Origin: an uncultured Eubacteriales bacterium
GTDB lineage: Bacteria; Bacillota_A; Clostridia; Christensenellales; Aristaeellaceae
Direction: 5' to 3'
Assembly: GCA_902766515.1 (NCBI GenBank)
Contig: CACXEB010000290.1
Coordinates: 1 to 35,262 of the forward strand
DNA length: 35,262 bases
Every line of letters starts with the position of its first letter. Position 1 is the first letter of the stretch. Both the position numbers and the translations under genes were made by a program. Below are positions 7,147 through 15,189 of this stretch, piece after piece. The notes under the pieces are model-generated. The model was given only the letters and a program-made list of their open reading frames with translations, was not told the origin of the DNA and made no database searches.

Positions 7147-8352
7147 ATGAAAAAAGCGATGATCTTTGCGCTCTGCGTCACCTGCCTGCTGACGCTCGCC
7201 ATCCCGGCCTTCGCCGAGGATACCTACCAGGGCCTCTATACGCTCACGATGCCCTATGGTTTCAAGCTCGGCGCGCCGCTCAGCGCCGGCCAGCTGTGGG
7301 ACGCCGGCTACCTGAAAGTCGTGCAGCAGCATTTCAACAGCATCACGACGACCAATGAAATGAAAGCATACTCGCTGCTGGATGAGCGCGCCACCAAGGC
7401 GCGCAAGGACGGGATGCCCGCCATGAATTACGCCATGGCGGACAACATGGTGCGTTGGGCGCAGAGCCACAACATCGGCGTCCGCGGCCATGTGCTCGTC
7501 TGGGACGCCTATATGACGGAATGGTTTTTCCATGAAGGATTTGACATGAAAAAACCTTTCGCGGACCCCGAAACCATCCGGGCGCGGACGGAGTACTACA
7601 TCACGGAGGTCGTGACCCATTTTGAAACGGCATTCCCCGGCGTGGTCTACTGCTGGGATGTCGTCAACGAAGCGGTCGGTGACAGCGCCGGCGAGTACGC
7701 GCCGGGCGATCCCCGCCATCTCCGGACGATGCGGAGCGGCACGGCCAACCTCTTCCAGCGCTATATGGGCGATGATTACGTCAGTCTGGCTTTCCTGTAC
7801 GCCCGCAACGCGGTGGAAGCCCTGGGCGCCGACGTGGCCCTGTATTACAATGATTACAACGCGTACTTCCCCGACAAGGCGGCCGCGATCCGCGCGCTGA
7901 TCAACGAGGTCAACACTTTTGCAACCAATGAAGATGGCTCACCCCGGAAGCTGTGCGACGGCATCGGCATGCAGGGATACATCGGCGGCTACGGCGTACA
8001 GGACGGCTGCCTGGTGCCCAGCCATATCAATATGATCAAACAGGAGATCCTGAATTACAGCGCCATGGGCCTTGAAGTCCAGATCACGGAAATGGCCGTC
8101 CGCAATTTCGACCTCAAAGCGGCCGAACAGCACGCGGACTTCTATGCCAACCTGTTCAAAATGTTCATGGGCCTGTATGACGGCCAGGACAATCCGCTCA
8201 AGGCTGTTTCCATCTGGGGCCTGACAGACACCAACGCGCCCAAGGGCAACTACGTCTATAACCTCAACAGCCCGTACGGCGGACTGCTGGATCTCAAATA
8301 CCAGTACAAGGACGCCTTCAAAAAAGTCTATGAAGCATTAACCAGCGAATAA
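7147..8352 (+). CDS. Secreted GH10 endo-beta-1,4-xylanase-like enzyme
   Basis: This 401-residue protein has a signal peptide (residues 1-23, cleavage after AFA) and a single GH10 barrel that should act outside the cell on xylan. The acid/base Glu175 is in WDVVNEA and the nucleophile Glu315 in VQITEMA. RGH115, W119, LYYNDYN and WGLTDT are recognisable family blocks. Several subsite residues differ from classical GH10 enzymes: the usual WHSQ is WDAY (120-122) and the usual MQGH is MQGY278. The early E-N-x-x-K block reads TTTNEMK, with N70 and K73 kept. No carbohydrate-binding module, dockerin or anchor is seen. The ATG follows GGAGG by about 10 nt. It probably shares the promoter of the upstream reductase. 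Its 3' end converges with dgt, 16 bp apart. Confidence 0.88.
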   Translation: MKKAMIFALCVTCLLTLAIPAFAEDTYQGLYTLTMPYGFKLGAPLSAGQLWDAGYLKVVQQHFNSITTTNEMKAYSLLDERATKARKDGMPAMNYAMADNMVRWAQSHNIGVRGHVLVWDAYMTEWFFHEGFDMKKPFADPETIRARTEYYITEVVTHFETAFPGVVYCWDVVNEAVGDSAGEYAPGDPRHLRTMRSGTANLFQRYMGDDYVSLAFLYARNAVEALGADVALYYNDYNAYFPDKAAAIRALINEVNTFATNEDGSPRKLCDGIGMQGYIGGYGVQDGCLVPSHINMIKQEILNYSAMGLEVQITEMAVRNFDLKAAEQHADFYANLFKMFMGLYDGQDNPLKAVSIWGLTDTNAPKGNYVYNLNSPYGGLLDLKYQYKDAFKKVYEALTSE

Positions 8353-8368
8353 CCCACCGGAATCATCA

Positions 8369-9379
8369 TCAGCCAATCCCGCCCACCGCGTAAGCGGTGG
8401 GCATAAATAATTGCTGGTATAACCGGACAGCGTACCGGTCGGTCATGCCGGAAACAAAGTCCGTGACCGCGCGCTCCTGGCCCTCCAGATAAGCGATTTC
8501 AATATACTCCATGGGCATTTGCCCAATGTGCTCTGAATAGTATTTAAACAGCTGGGTCAGCAGGCGGTCGCATTTTTCTTCCTCGAGGGCGCGCCAGCTG
8601 TCCCGGTATACGCGCTCAAACATGAAGGCGCGCAGCTCGTCCGTAGCTGCCTGTATGGCAGGGCTCATGCGGATTTCGGGCTTGTCCATGCTCTCGTGGA
8701 CGATATCGTGGATCATGGTCGCGATGCGCTCGCCGTGCGTCTCCCCCAGCGTGATCAGCGGTGCCCTGGGCAGGTCTTCCGGTTTCAGGATCCCGGCGCG
8801 CAGCGCATCGTCAATGTCATGGTTGATATAGGCGATCCGGTCCGCCCGGGCGACACAGACGCCCTCCAGCGTATAAGGGGCCGTCGAACCGCTGTGATGG
8901 GCAATGCCGTCGCGGACTTCGGCCGTCAGATTCAGGCCCGTGCGGTTCTCGAGCTTCTCGACGACGCGCAGGCTCTGCTCATAATGCCGGAACCCGTTCT
9001 GGCAGAGGTGATCCAGCGTCCGCTCCCCGATGTGGCCGAAAGGGGTATGTCCCAGGTCATGACCAAGCGCGATCGCCTCCGTCAGGTCCTCGTTCAGGCG
9101 GAGCGCCCGCGCGATGGTCCGCGCCACCTGCTGCACCTCCAGGGTATGCGTCAGGCGGGTGCGGTAATGATCCCCCTCGGGCGCGATGAACACCTGCGTT
9201 TTGAACTTGAGGCGACGGAAGCTTTTCGAATGCAGGATCCGGTCCCTGTCGCGCTGGTATTCCGTCCGCATGTCATCTGCGGTCACCGGGCGATCTCGGC
9301 CCCGCGTATCCGCGCTGAAGGACGCGTAGGGCGACAAATACGCTTTCTCCGCCTGCTCGAGCTGCTCTTTGATGGTCAT
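8369..9379 (-). CDS. dgt: HD-domain deoxynucleoside triphosphate triphosphohydrolase (Dgt-like)
   Basis: This 336-residue protein belongs to the dGTPase/dNTPase family, which hydrolyses dNTPs to deoxynucleoside and triphosphate and so trims the dNTP pool. The HD metal site is complete: His78 in TRLTHTLEV, His107-Asp108 in GHDLGHTPFGH, and a later Asp in NHDIDD. KSFRRLKFKTQVF near residue 52 is the usual N-terminal block. Compared with E. coli Dgt it is the shorter form common in Firmicutes. The ATG follows AAGGAG at 8 nt, 12 bp after the yitT-family stop. It appears to be the last gene of the cdaA transcript. A perfect 9-bp hairpin with a GTAA loop is embedded in its last codons and may serve as the convergent terminator. 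Confidence 0.92.
   Translation of the reverse strand: MTIKEQLEQAEKAYLSPYASFSADTRGRDRPVTADDMRTEYQRDRDRILHSKSFRRLKFKTQVFIAPEGDHYRTRLTHTLEVQQVARTIARALRLNEDLTEAIALGHDLGHTPFGHIGERTLDHLCQNGFRHYEQSLRVVEKLENRTGLNLTAEVRDGIAHHSGSTAPYTLEGVCVARADRIAYINHDIDDALRAGILKPEDLPRAPLITLGETHGERIATMIHDIVHESMDKPEIRMSPAIQAATDELRAFMFERVYRDSWRALEEEKCDRLLTQLFKYYSEHIGQMPMEYIEIAYLEGQERAVTDFVSGMTDRYAVRLYQQLFMPTAYAVGGIG
8381..8402. terminator. Perfect hairpin at the convergence of the xylanase and dgt genes
   Basis: GCCCACCGC (8381-8389) and GCGGTGGGC (8394-8402) form a perfect 9-bp stem around a GTAA tetraloop. It lies inside the last codons of dgt, just downstream of the xylanase stop. On the + strand it is followed by ATAAATAATT, an AT-rich but not T-rich tail, so terminator function for the xylanase is possible but not classical. 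An extra CCCACCG at 8353-8359 could compete for the right arm. Confidence 0.4.
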
Positions 9380-9391
9380 GGTACCCGCTCC

Positions 9392-10249
9392 TTATGTCAG
9401 CCGCGTAAAGCCTTCCCCCAGGGTCTCATGGGTATCGGTGATAAAGAGGAACGCCTTGCTGTCCTCTTCTTTCAATATCCGTTTCAGTTTGGGAATCTCC
9501 CGGCTGCTGACGACGCAGAGGATCATATTGCCCTTTTGCCCGGAATATGCGCCGGTCGCGTCCAGCAGCGTCGCGCCGCGGTTCAGCTCGGTCATGATCC
9601 GCGAAGTGATCCGCTCCGTCTGCGTGCTCATGATAAAGCAGGCATTCGCGCTTCCCCAGCCGGCGAGCACGATATCCATGATGCGCGCCGCAATAAAAAT
9701 GTTGCAGAGCGCGTACAGCGCCGCCCGCGCGCCCATGATGAACCCTGCAGCCATCACGACGCTGCCGTCCAGCGCGCCCAGAAAAATGCCGACCCGGATG
9801 GACGGAAACCTCCGATGGAGCATCTGGGCCAGCATGTCCGTCCCGCCGGTGGTTGCGTTGCCCTGCATGATCAGCGCGAGTCCGATGCCCATCAGCACCG
9901 CGCCGAACAGTGTCGCCATCAGATAGTCGTCCGTCAGGCACGGCAGGGGCAGGATATCGATCAGGACGGAGAACAGGGCGGTCGCCACGACGGACCGGAG
10001 CGCAAACTGGGCGCTGATCGTACGCCATCCGATCAGGAACAGCGGTACGCACAGCGCCAGGCTGGTCATGCCGACCGGCACATGAAACAGGTAATTCAGG
10101 ATGATCGCAATACCCGTCAGTCCGCCGGGGACGATATTATGGGGCGTTAAAAACAGCGGATAGGCGCTCGCGGCAATGATGCACCCGAACACAATATTGA
10201 GCCAGGCAACCGCGACTTCGCGCTTTTGCGGGGATTCCGGCTTTTTCAT
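9392..10249 (-). CDS. YitT-family membrane protein
   Basis: This 285-residue protein fits the YitT family (DUF161 membrane region plus DUF2179 C-terminal domain). About five or six hydrophobic segments occupy residues 14-205, with the conserved PGGLTGIAI and QGNATTGGTDMLAQ blocks. A soluble alpha/beta domain of roughly 65 residues follows (from about 215). The family is widespread in Firmicutes and its function is unknown; transport has been proposed, but the sequence does not prove it. The ATG overlaps the stop of the upstream GNAT gene by 4 bp, so translation is probably coupled. It sits in the cdaA operon between a GNAT protein and dgt. Confidence 0.85.
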   Translation of the reverse strand: MKKPESPQKREVAVAWLNIVFGCIIAASAYPLFLTPHNIVPGGLTGIAIILNYLFHVPVGMTSLALCVPLFLIGWRTISAQFALRSVVATALFSVLIDILPLPCLTDDYLMATLFGAVLMGIGLALIMQGNATTGGTDMLAQMLHRRFPSIRVGIFLGALDGSVVMAAGFIMGARAALYALCNIFIAARIMDIVLAGWGSANACFIMSTQTERITSRIMTELNRGATLLDATGAYSGQKGNMILCVVSSREIPKLKRILKEEDSKAFLFITDTHETLGEGFTRLT

Positions 10250-11052
10250 GTCAGCTCCTGTCCCGGCAGCACCGCGATCATTTTGGCATAGGTTGCGCCC
10301 AGGCTCTTCATCAGGCCGATCTGCGGGTTATTGCGGCGGAACACGTGGGCATACATGCCGCTCATGCCCCGCTCGCGCAGGATCGAGGCACTCTGCCATA
10401 CCAGCTGGCGGGCCATGCCCTGGTGCCTGAATTCAGAGCGCGTATACACCTGCATCAGCGATGCGTTCATACCTGTGCCGGCGGACAGCAGCTCGGACAC
10501 CGGCCGCCCCTCCCGGTAAAAACCGAGCGCCAGGAAGCCGGGCTGTTCCCGCCATACGGTCAGCTGATCCCTGTTGATCGGCGTAATGCGCATCTGGTTG
10601 ATCCGCTGGAGGAAAGCGTCCTGCTGCCGCTCGTTCTCAAGCGGCACGGAAGCGTACTGCACGCCCATCGGCAGCTGCGCCGGCAGGGAGTAAGGAAGCG
10701 GAAAATAATACAGGTCCTCCGCGTCGTCCATCTGAAAACCGCTGCGCTGGTAAAAGGCCTGCATCTCCGCGTCCGCCGCATCCAGCTGGGTATACAGCCG
10801 CGCGCGCATGTCCGGGTAGCGTGCTCTCACCACTTCCGCCCGGGCGCTGAGCGCGCCGAACAGAAGCGATCTGGCGGATGGCTGCGCGCTGATCTCCATG
10901 TAGATATTCAGCGGTTGCGCCGGATAGAGCTCCCGTTGGACAAAGGGGATCAGATACCCGCTGCCAAGCTGGGTCTGCCGGTCATCTGTCACAAAAAACA
11001 TGTCCTCGGGCGGGATATTCCGGTATGCGGTCTGAGGGTGTGTAATGCGCAT
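10246..11052 (-). CDS. Tandem GNAT-fold acetyltransferase-like protein
   Basis: This 268-residue protein appears to carry two GNAT folds. The N-terminal half ends with FYQRSGFQM (100-108), a typical late GNAT segment. The C-terminal half has the acetyl-CoA loop RHQGMA (209-214) and the NNPQIGLMKSLGAT segment (241-254). Only the second half has a convincing acetyl-CoA-binding signature, so the first may be non-catalytic. The substrate is unknown. A strong AAGGAGG precedes the ATG. The gene starts 12 bp after the GuaA-like gene and overlaps the YitT-family gene by 4 bp, so it is embedded in the operon. Confidence 0.78.
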   Translation of the reverse strand: MRITHPQTAYRNIPPEDMFFVTDDRQTQLGSGYLIPFVQRELYPAQPLNIYMEISAQPSARSLLFGALSARAEVVRARYPDMRARLYTQLDAADAEMQAFYQRSGFQMDDAEDLYYFPLPYSLPAQLPMGVQYASVPLENERQQDAFLQRINQMRITPINRDQLTVWREQPGFLALGFYREGRPVSELLSAGTGMNASLMQVYTRSEFRHQGMARQLVWQSASILRERGMSGMYAHVFRRNNPQIGLMKSLGATYAKMIAVLPGQELT

Positions 11053-11064
11053 AAGCCCTCCTTA

Positions 11065-12489
11065 TCAAACATTGAAATCAGGGGTCAGGTCGTACACGAC
11101 ACGAACCACCTGCGGACATTCGCTGCGGATCTGCTCCATGGCGTTTTCCAGGATATCATAAGGCACCCTCGCGGCGCGGGAGATGCCCAGGTCCGAAGCC
11201 ATCAGCGCGTGCAGGCTGACCGTATAGCCGCAGGTTTCAGGTTCCAGGGCGGCAAAATAAGCGCTCAGCCGCCTGGTCTGGCTGCCGTCCTCCATCAGGC
11301 GGCGATATATCCTGTCAGCCTTGCGCAAAACCGCCAGCCGTTCCTCCGTCGCTTCACCGATCACATTCAGCGCCAGCCCGGTCGCCGGGATCGTCTGCCT
11401 GGAAATGACATCCTCCGGCATGCCCAGATAGCGCCCGATCTGCCGGACCTCTTCCATAAACAGGTCGCGCAGGGGTTCGACGCACAGGACGCCCGCGCGG
11501 ATGCCGGCGACTTCCTCGCTCTCCGTCAGGTGTTCCATGTAGCTGCGTCCCCGGATCACCACATTCAGCAGCGGTACCGCCCGCTGCACATCCCGCCGGA
11601 TGATGGTATACATGGATTCGATGGTCCGCCGTTTGTCCATTTTATCCCGGACGCCCTTGAGCGACTGCAGGAAACGTTCCCGGTGATCCTCCCGGATGAC
11701 ATCCAGTCCGGTCTTTTCCTGGAAAAAGGACAGAAACCAGTCTTCCTGGTCCTCCTGGAGCAGACCCGTTTCCACAAATACGCAGGTCAGCCTGGTACCG
11801 AGCGCCCGCGCTGCCAGCAGCGCCGCGACATTGGAATACAGGCCGCCCGTCATCAGGCATACCGCGTTACCTTCGCCGGCAGCATGGCGTATCTCATCGA
11901 CGGCCTGATGCACAAACGCCTCATCGTTCCACCAGGGGGTGCAGCCCGCGATGGTGTGGGCAAAATTGGTCAGCAGCCTGGAGCTGTCCGGGTCATGCGC
12001 TTCGAGCTCCAGCTGGATGCCGAAGCGCTTCTGCTCGCTCAGGGAAAATCCGATCACCGTGCGCGCGTCGCCCATCGTTGCGATAATCTGTACCTCGCGC
12101 GGCACATGCATGGGCGTCAGCCCCCTGAGCAGCCGCTGTCCGGAAGTCAGGCCGTTGAGCAGCGGACACTCGGAATAATCCACGTCCATCATTTCGGTGA
12201 GCGGCGAATACAGGCCGTTTTCTCCACCCAAAGCGGCGTTGAGCGCCGCCGCGGCCGCACCGATCGCCATCAGGGGGCCGCCGAAAGCCAGCACATGCGG
12301 TAGGATGGTGACATCCCTGGAATCGACGGCAGCGCACAGGAGAACACCGCACGGATCCTCCTCCGAAAGCCGCTCCGCGTCGATATCCCACGGTACGATC
12401 CGGCAGCATATCTGCTCCGCGCGCAGCTTACGCGCGGCCATCCTGGAAGTCAGATGGTCATAATCCAGTATCAGCAGCATATCCCGCAT
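11065..12489 (-). CDS. GMP synthase (GuaA)-like protein with degenerate active sites
   Basis: This 474-residue protein aligns by eye with GuaA over its whole length (glutamine amidotransferase, ATP-pyrophosphatase, dimerisation domain), but key residues are lost. The amidotransferase nucleophile elbow (GVCYG in GuaA) is AIGAA, with Gly77 in the Cys place. The catalytic FHPE is LELE (160-163), so His becomes Glu161 and Glu163 remains. The SGGVDSS P-loop is TGGLYSN (214-220), with the Asp replaced by Tyr218, and PGPGLA is PATGLA. Structural blocks remain: LTCVFVETGLL, VEPLRDLF-EEV, LRKADRIYRR, RVPYDILE, VVRVVYDLTP. The frame is intact, so it is not a simple pseudogene. True GMP synthesis is unlikely; a binding, regulatory or structural role is inference. 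AAAGGA lies 10 nt before the ATG; an in-frame Met4 is an alternative. Confidence 0.8.
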   Translation of the reverse strand: MRDMLLILDYDHLTSRMAARKLRAEQICCRIVPWDIDAERLSEEDPCGVLLCAAVDSRDVTILPHVLAFGGPLMAIGAAAAALNAALGGENGLYSPLTEMMDVDYSECPLLNGLTSGQRLLRGLTPMHVPREVQIIATMGDARTVIGFSLSEQKRFGIQLELEAHDPDSSRLLTNFAHTIAGCTPWWNDEAFVHQAVDEIRHAAGEGNAVCLMTGGLYSNVAALLAARALGTRLTCVFVETGLLQEDQEDWFLSFFQEKTGLDVIREDHRERFLQSLKGVRDKMDKRRTIESMYTIIRRDVQRAVPLLNVVIRGRSYMEHLTESEEVAGIRAGVLCVEPLRDLFMEEVRQIGRYLGMPEDVISRQTIPATGLALNVIGEATEERLAVLRKADRIYRRLMEDGSQTRRLSAYFAALEPETCGYTVSLHALMASDLGISRAARVPYDILENAMEQIRSECPQVVRVVYDLTPDFNV

Positions 12490-12513
12490 GTCATCTCATC
12501 CTTTCAAAGCGCT

Positions 12514-13257
12514 TCAATCCGCCTGCGGCTGATGGGACCGCGCGTCCCAGCAGAGTTTCAGGTAGGCCATATAGGTTTCATAGGGTACATGCAGCGACAT
12601 GACCAGCCGCGCGTGCTCCGGACCCACATACCGTATATGCCACGGTTCTGCTTTATACCCGGTGATTTTCTGCCACTCCGCGCGGTACCGGATGATGAAA
12701 CCGTACTCCGCGCAATGCTCCTCCAGCCATTTTCCTTCCGCCGTATTCGCGAATATGGCGTTCAGCCGGTAGTTGATGGAGGCGCAGGAGACGTCGACCG
12801 CCAGGCCCAGCTGATGCTCCGATTTGCCGGGAGGCGCGCTGGTCAGTTCGGCGGATTTTCCCTTCTGCGCCACCTTCCGCGCGTGGATCGCTTTCTGGGT
12901 ACCGTACGAGCGATACCCCGAAACCACCCCCAGGGCGATGCCGTCCGCTTCCGCCGCTTCGAAGAGCCTGGTCAGCGCTTCCGCGGCCTGCGGCGTCATC
13001 TTCTGCGTCGTCACACCCGGCTTGTGCGGCAGGTGAAGGTCGGCCAGTTCCGGAATGTAATCCCATGGCAGCGCGTATTCCTTGTTGACCAGCACGATCA
13101 GCGGATCCATCATGGGATCGCAGGCCATCGGGACATCGGGATTGGGGTCCTGTGCAAACAGATCGCCCGCGGTGGGCAAGACTTCCGCCGGGGCTGCGGC
13201 CGCATGACAAACGCCCAGAATCATCAGTGCCAGAAAACAATACAACAGCCGTTTCAT
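12514..13257 (-). CDS. Secreted D-alanyl-D-alanine carboxypeptidase, VanY/M15B type
   Basis: This 247-residue protein has a signal peptide (residues 1 to about 21) and an M15B peptidase domain that trims the terminal D-Ala from peptidoglycan stem peptides. The zinc ligands are His148 and Asp155 in SEHQLGLAVD and His207 in EPWHIRYVG, with Glu204 as the likely catalytic base. VVSGYRS (111-117) is the usual substrate-side motif. It is probably exported and active at the cell surface. Its ATG overlaps the rsmF stop by 4 bp, with AAAGG at 9 nt upstream. There is no vanR/S/H/A set nearby, so housekeeping wall remodelling is more likely than glycopeptide resistance. Confidence 0.9.
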   Translation of the reverse strand: MKRLLYCFLALMILGVCHAAAAPAEVLPTAGDLFAQDPNPDVPMACDPMMDPLIVLVNKEYALPWDYIPELADLHLPHKPGVTTQKMTPQAAEALTRLFEAAEADGIALGVVSGYRSYGTQKAIHARKVAQKGKSAELTSAPPGKSEHQLGLAVDVSCASINYRLNAIFANTAEGKWLEEHCAEYGFIIRYRAEWQKITGYKAEPWHIRYVGPEHARLVMSLHVPYETYMAYLKLCWDARSHQPQAD

Positions 13258-14555
13258 TTACGCAGACCTTTCGGATAATGGTTTTTCAGGACTCCCTGGG
13301 TCGCCTTTCCCCAGCCAAGCGGAACGTCCACGATGCATACCTGGATCCACCCCTGAAGGCTATCAGGAACCGCGAGCGTCTCCCCGTGCAGGTAGCGCGC
13401 GGTCTGATCCTCTGTCAGGCTGATCCTCTGCTGGGCTGTACCCGCGTGCGACAGCGCGTGGTCCGGCAGCAGGAGCTGCCCGCGGCACTGAAGCAGGCGC
13501 AGGCCCGGCCGCAGCACCCTGAGCCCTGCCAGGTCGGGAACGAGTTCCGGCACCTGCCAGATTCCCCCGGCAAACGCTGCGTCGGGCCGGAACGGGTCTT
13601 CCATCAGCGACCGGAGAAACCGGACGGCTTCCGTCCTGACGTCCTTTCCCGGGGCGGGCAGACCGCCGTTATTCTCCGTACGCACGCTATCCCGGTTGCC
13701 TTCCCGGCGCCGGAACATCGCCACGAAATGCCCTTCGCCGTGTACCTTGTGCGGCCATAGCCGGAGGCAGCCATTCCGGGACGCGCCGATCCCCGGCAGC
13801 GCGAAATCACAGATCTCGAACGCCTGGTGACGCTCCGGAAAAGCGGCAGCCTGGTCCTCATTCTCCGCGCGATTGAAGGTGCAGGTGCTGTAGCACAGCC
13901 TTCCGCCCGGGGCGACCAGCTGCGCCGCGCAGTCCAGAATGCCAGCCTGGCGGCGCGCGCAGGCTTCGGGCGTGTCCGGCTGCCATTCATCGGCAGTTTC
14001 CGGGTGTTTGCGGAACATGCCCTCCCCGGAGCAGGGCGCGTCCACCAGCACCGCGTCAAACATCCCGGGCCATTTCTCCGCGAGCCTTGCCGGGCTTTCG
14101 TTGACCACCACGACATTCCGGCATCCAAGCCGCTCCACGTTCGCGGAAAGGACCCTGGCCCGATCCGGCACGATCTCATTTGCGACGACCAGCGCGTCCG
14201 GTGCGGCCAGGGCCATGGCCGTCGCCTTTCCGCCCGGTGCCGCGCAGAGGTCCAGGATCCGCTCTCCCGCCCGGGGCGATACCGCCGCGGCCGGTGCGGC
14301 GGCGCTGGGATCCTGGAGATAGTAGGCGCCCGCCTCATGCAAGGCCAGCTTGCCCGCATCCGACGCGGCGCTGAGTTCGTACATGTCCGGAAACCACGGC
14401 ACGGACTGTCCCGCTCCGACCTGCTCCGGCGGAATACCATACCTGGGATTCATCCGGATCCCGCGAACCGCTTCCTGCTGCAGGGAAGCCAGGAAATCCT
14501 CAGCCTCCGCGCCCAGCTCGGCGCGGATCCGCTCCTCGAATACCGACGGAATCAT
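13254..14555 (-). CDS. rsmF: RsmF/NOL1-type rRNA m5C methyltransferase
   Basis: This 433-residue SAM-dependent enzyme is of the RsmB/RsmF/NOL1 type, which makes 5-methylcytosine in 16S rRNA. The SAM motif is LDLCAAPGGK (101-110). The two Cys residues of m5C methyltransferases are Cys175 in DAPCSGEG and Cys225 in YSTCTFN. There is no NusB-like N-terminal domain, and a C-terminal region of about 150 residues remains, as in RsmF rather than RsmB. That C-terminal part (about 285-433) is less conserved and may be the PUA-like RNA-binding domain. The gene overlaps both neighbours by 4 bp. The target base cannot be assigned by sequence alone, because Firmicutes RsmF homologues vary. Confidence 0.88.
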   Translation of the reverse strand: MIPSVFEERIRAELGAEAEDFLASLQQEAVRGIRMNPRYGIPPEQVGAGQSVPWFPDMYELSAASDAGKLALHEAGAYYLQDPSAAAPAAAVSPRAGERILDLCAAPGGKATAMALAAPDALVVANEIVPDRARVLSANVERLGCRNVVVVNESPARLAEKWPGMFDAVLVDAPCSGEGMFRKHPETADEWQPDTPEACARRQAGILDCAAQLVAPGGRLCYSTCTFNRAENEDQAAAFPERHQAFEICDFALPGIGASRNGCLRLWPHKVHGEGHFVAMFRRREGNRDSVRTENNGGLPAPGKDVRTEAVRFLRSLMEDPFRPDAAFAGGIWQVPELVPDLAGLRVLRPGLRLLQCRGQLLLPDHALSHAGTAQQRISLTEDQTARYLHGETLAVPDSLQGWIQVCIVDVPLGWGKATQGVLKNHYPKGLRK

Positions 14556-15184
14556 AGGCGCTGGTCCTTGTTCGCGTTCTGGGGATAGACGGGCGCCCGG
14601 AAAGCCTGCTCCTTCCGGACGATCGGGGGCAGCCCGTACATCGATGCTTCTTCCGCGTCCGTCTCCTCGCCTTTTTCGCGTCCTTCTGCCGCGACGCGTT
14701 TGCCCCGATGGCGGTACCGCTCGCTGCGCCGGTGGCGCGTCATGCCCGTATCGGCCGCTTCAGCCTGCGCGGCAAACTGAAGATCATACAGCGCGTCCTG
14801 CCCTTCGTCTTCTGCCGCCTGCTCCGCCTCCGGCGCGTCCTGATACGGTTCAGGCATCGGTGCGTCCTGCCGGGGCTGGGCGATCGCGCCGATTTCCGCG
14901 TTGTTCTGCTTGAAGCCCTTCCGGAAGCGGCGCATCTGTCTTTCTTCCGCCCGGAAGGCTGACGCTGAGCGGCTCAGGCTGCCCCGCCAGACCAGGTCGG
15001 GACGCCACCGGACCAACCAGACGGCAAAGTCGATCACCGTCCCGGTAACCATCAGGAAAAGCACGATCGAGAGCCAATGCGTCGCCAGCCAGCTGTCGAG
15101 GATGTCCGGCCGTGACAACTGACGGATCGCCTCATGGGTCCATGAAAACAGCGTCTGAAAAAGATACCGGCTAAATGTATTCAT
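14552..15184 (-). CDS. Unknown single-span membrane protein in the cdaA operon
   Basis: This 210-residue protein is not recognised. One strong hydrophobic segment lies at about 36-58 (HWLSIVLFLMVTGTVIDFAV). It is followed by an Arg-rich juxtamembrane stretch, an acidic low-complexity region (about 107-145), a basic patch (150-163) and a Pro/Gln-rich tail. The long C-terminal part looks disordered and, by the positive-inside rule, cytoplasmic. GAGG at 10 nt precedes the ATG, and the gene starts 5 bp after the ybbR stop and overlaps rsmF by 4 bp. In many Firmicutes glmM follows cdaA-ybbR; here this protein occupies that place. A role with CdaA/YbbR is inference from position only. Confidence 0.75.
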   Translation of the reverse strand: MNTFSRYLFQTLFSWTHEAIRQLSRPDILDSWLATHWLSIVLFLMVTGTVIDFAVWLVRWRPDLVWRGSLSRSASAFRAEERQMRRFRKGFKQNNAEIGAIAQPRQDAPMPEPYQDAPEAEQAAEDEGQDALYDLQFAAQAEAADTGMTRHRRSERYRHRGKRVAAEGREKGEETDAEEASMYGLPPIVRKEQAFRAPVYPQNANKDQRL

Positions 15185-15189
15185 AACAT

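Noticed and set aside
8696..10150. Long + strand frame opposite dgt and the YitT gene
   Set aside because: It is antisense to two well-supported genes; its composition is that of a shadow frame, with no ribosome-binding site or motif.
10345..12303. Very long open frame on the + strand opposite the GNAT and GuaA-like genes
   Set aside because: It has no recognisable domain, is rich in Arg/Gln/His as expected of GC-rich antisense frames, and overlaps two genes with clear families and ribosome-binding sites.
12514..13257. VanY-type carboxypeptidase as part of a glycopeptide-resistance cluster
   Set aside because: No vanR/S/H/A/X genes are nearby and the gene is embedded in a housekeeping operon; M15B enzymes are common in wall remodelling.
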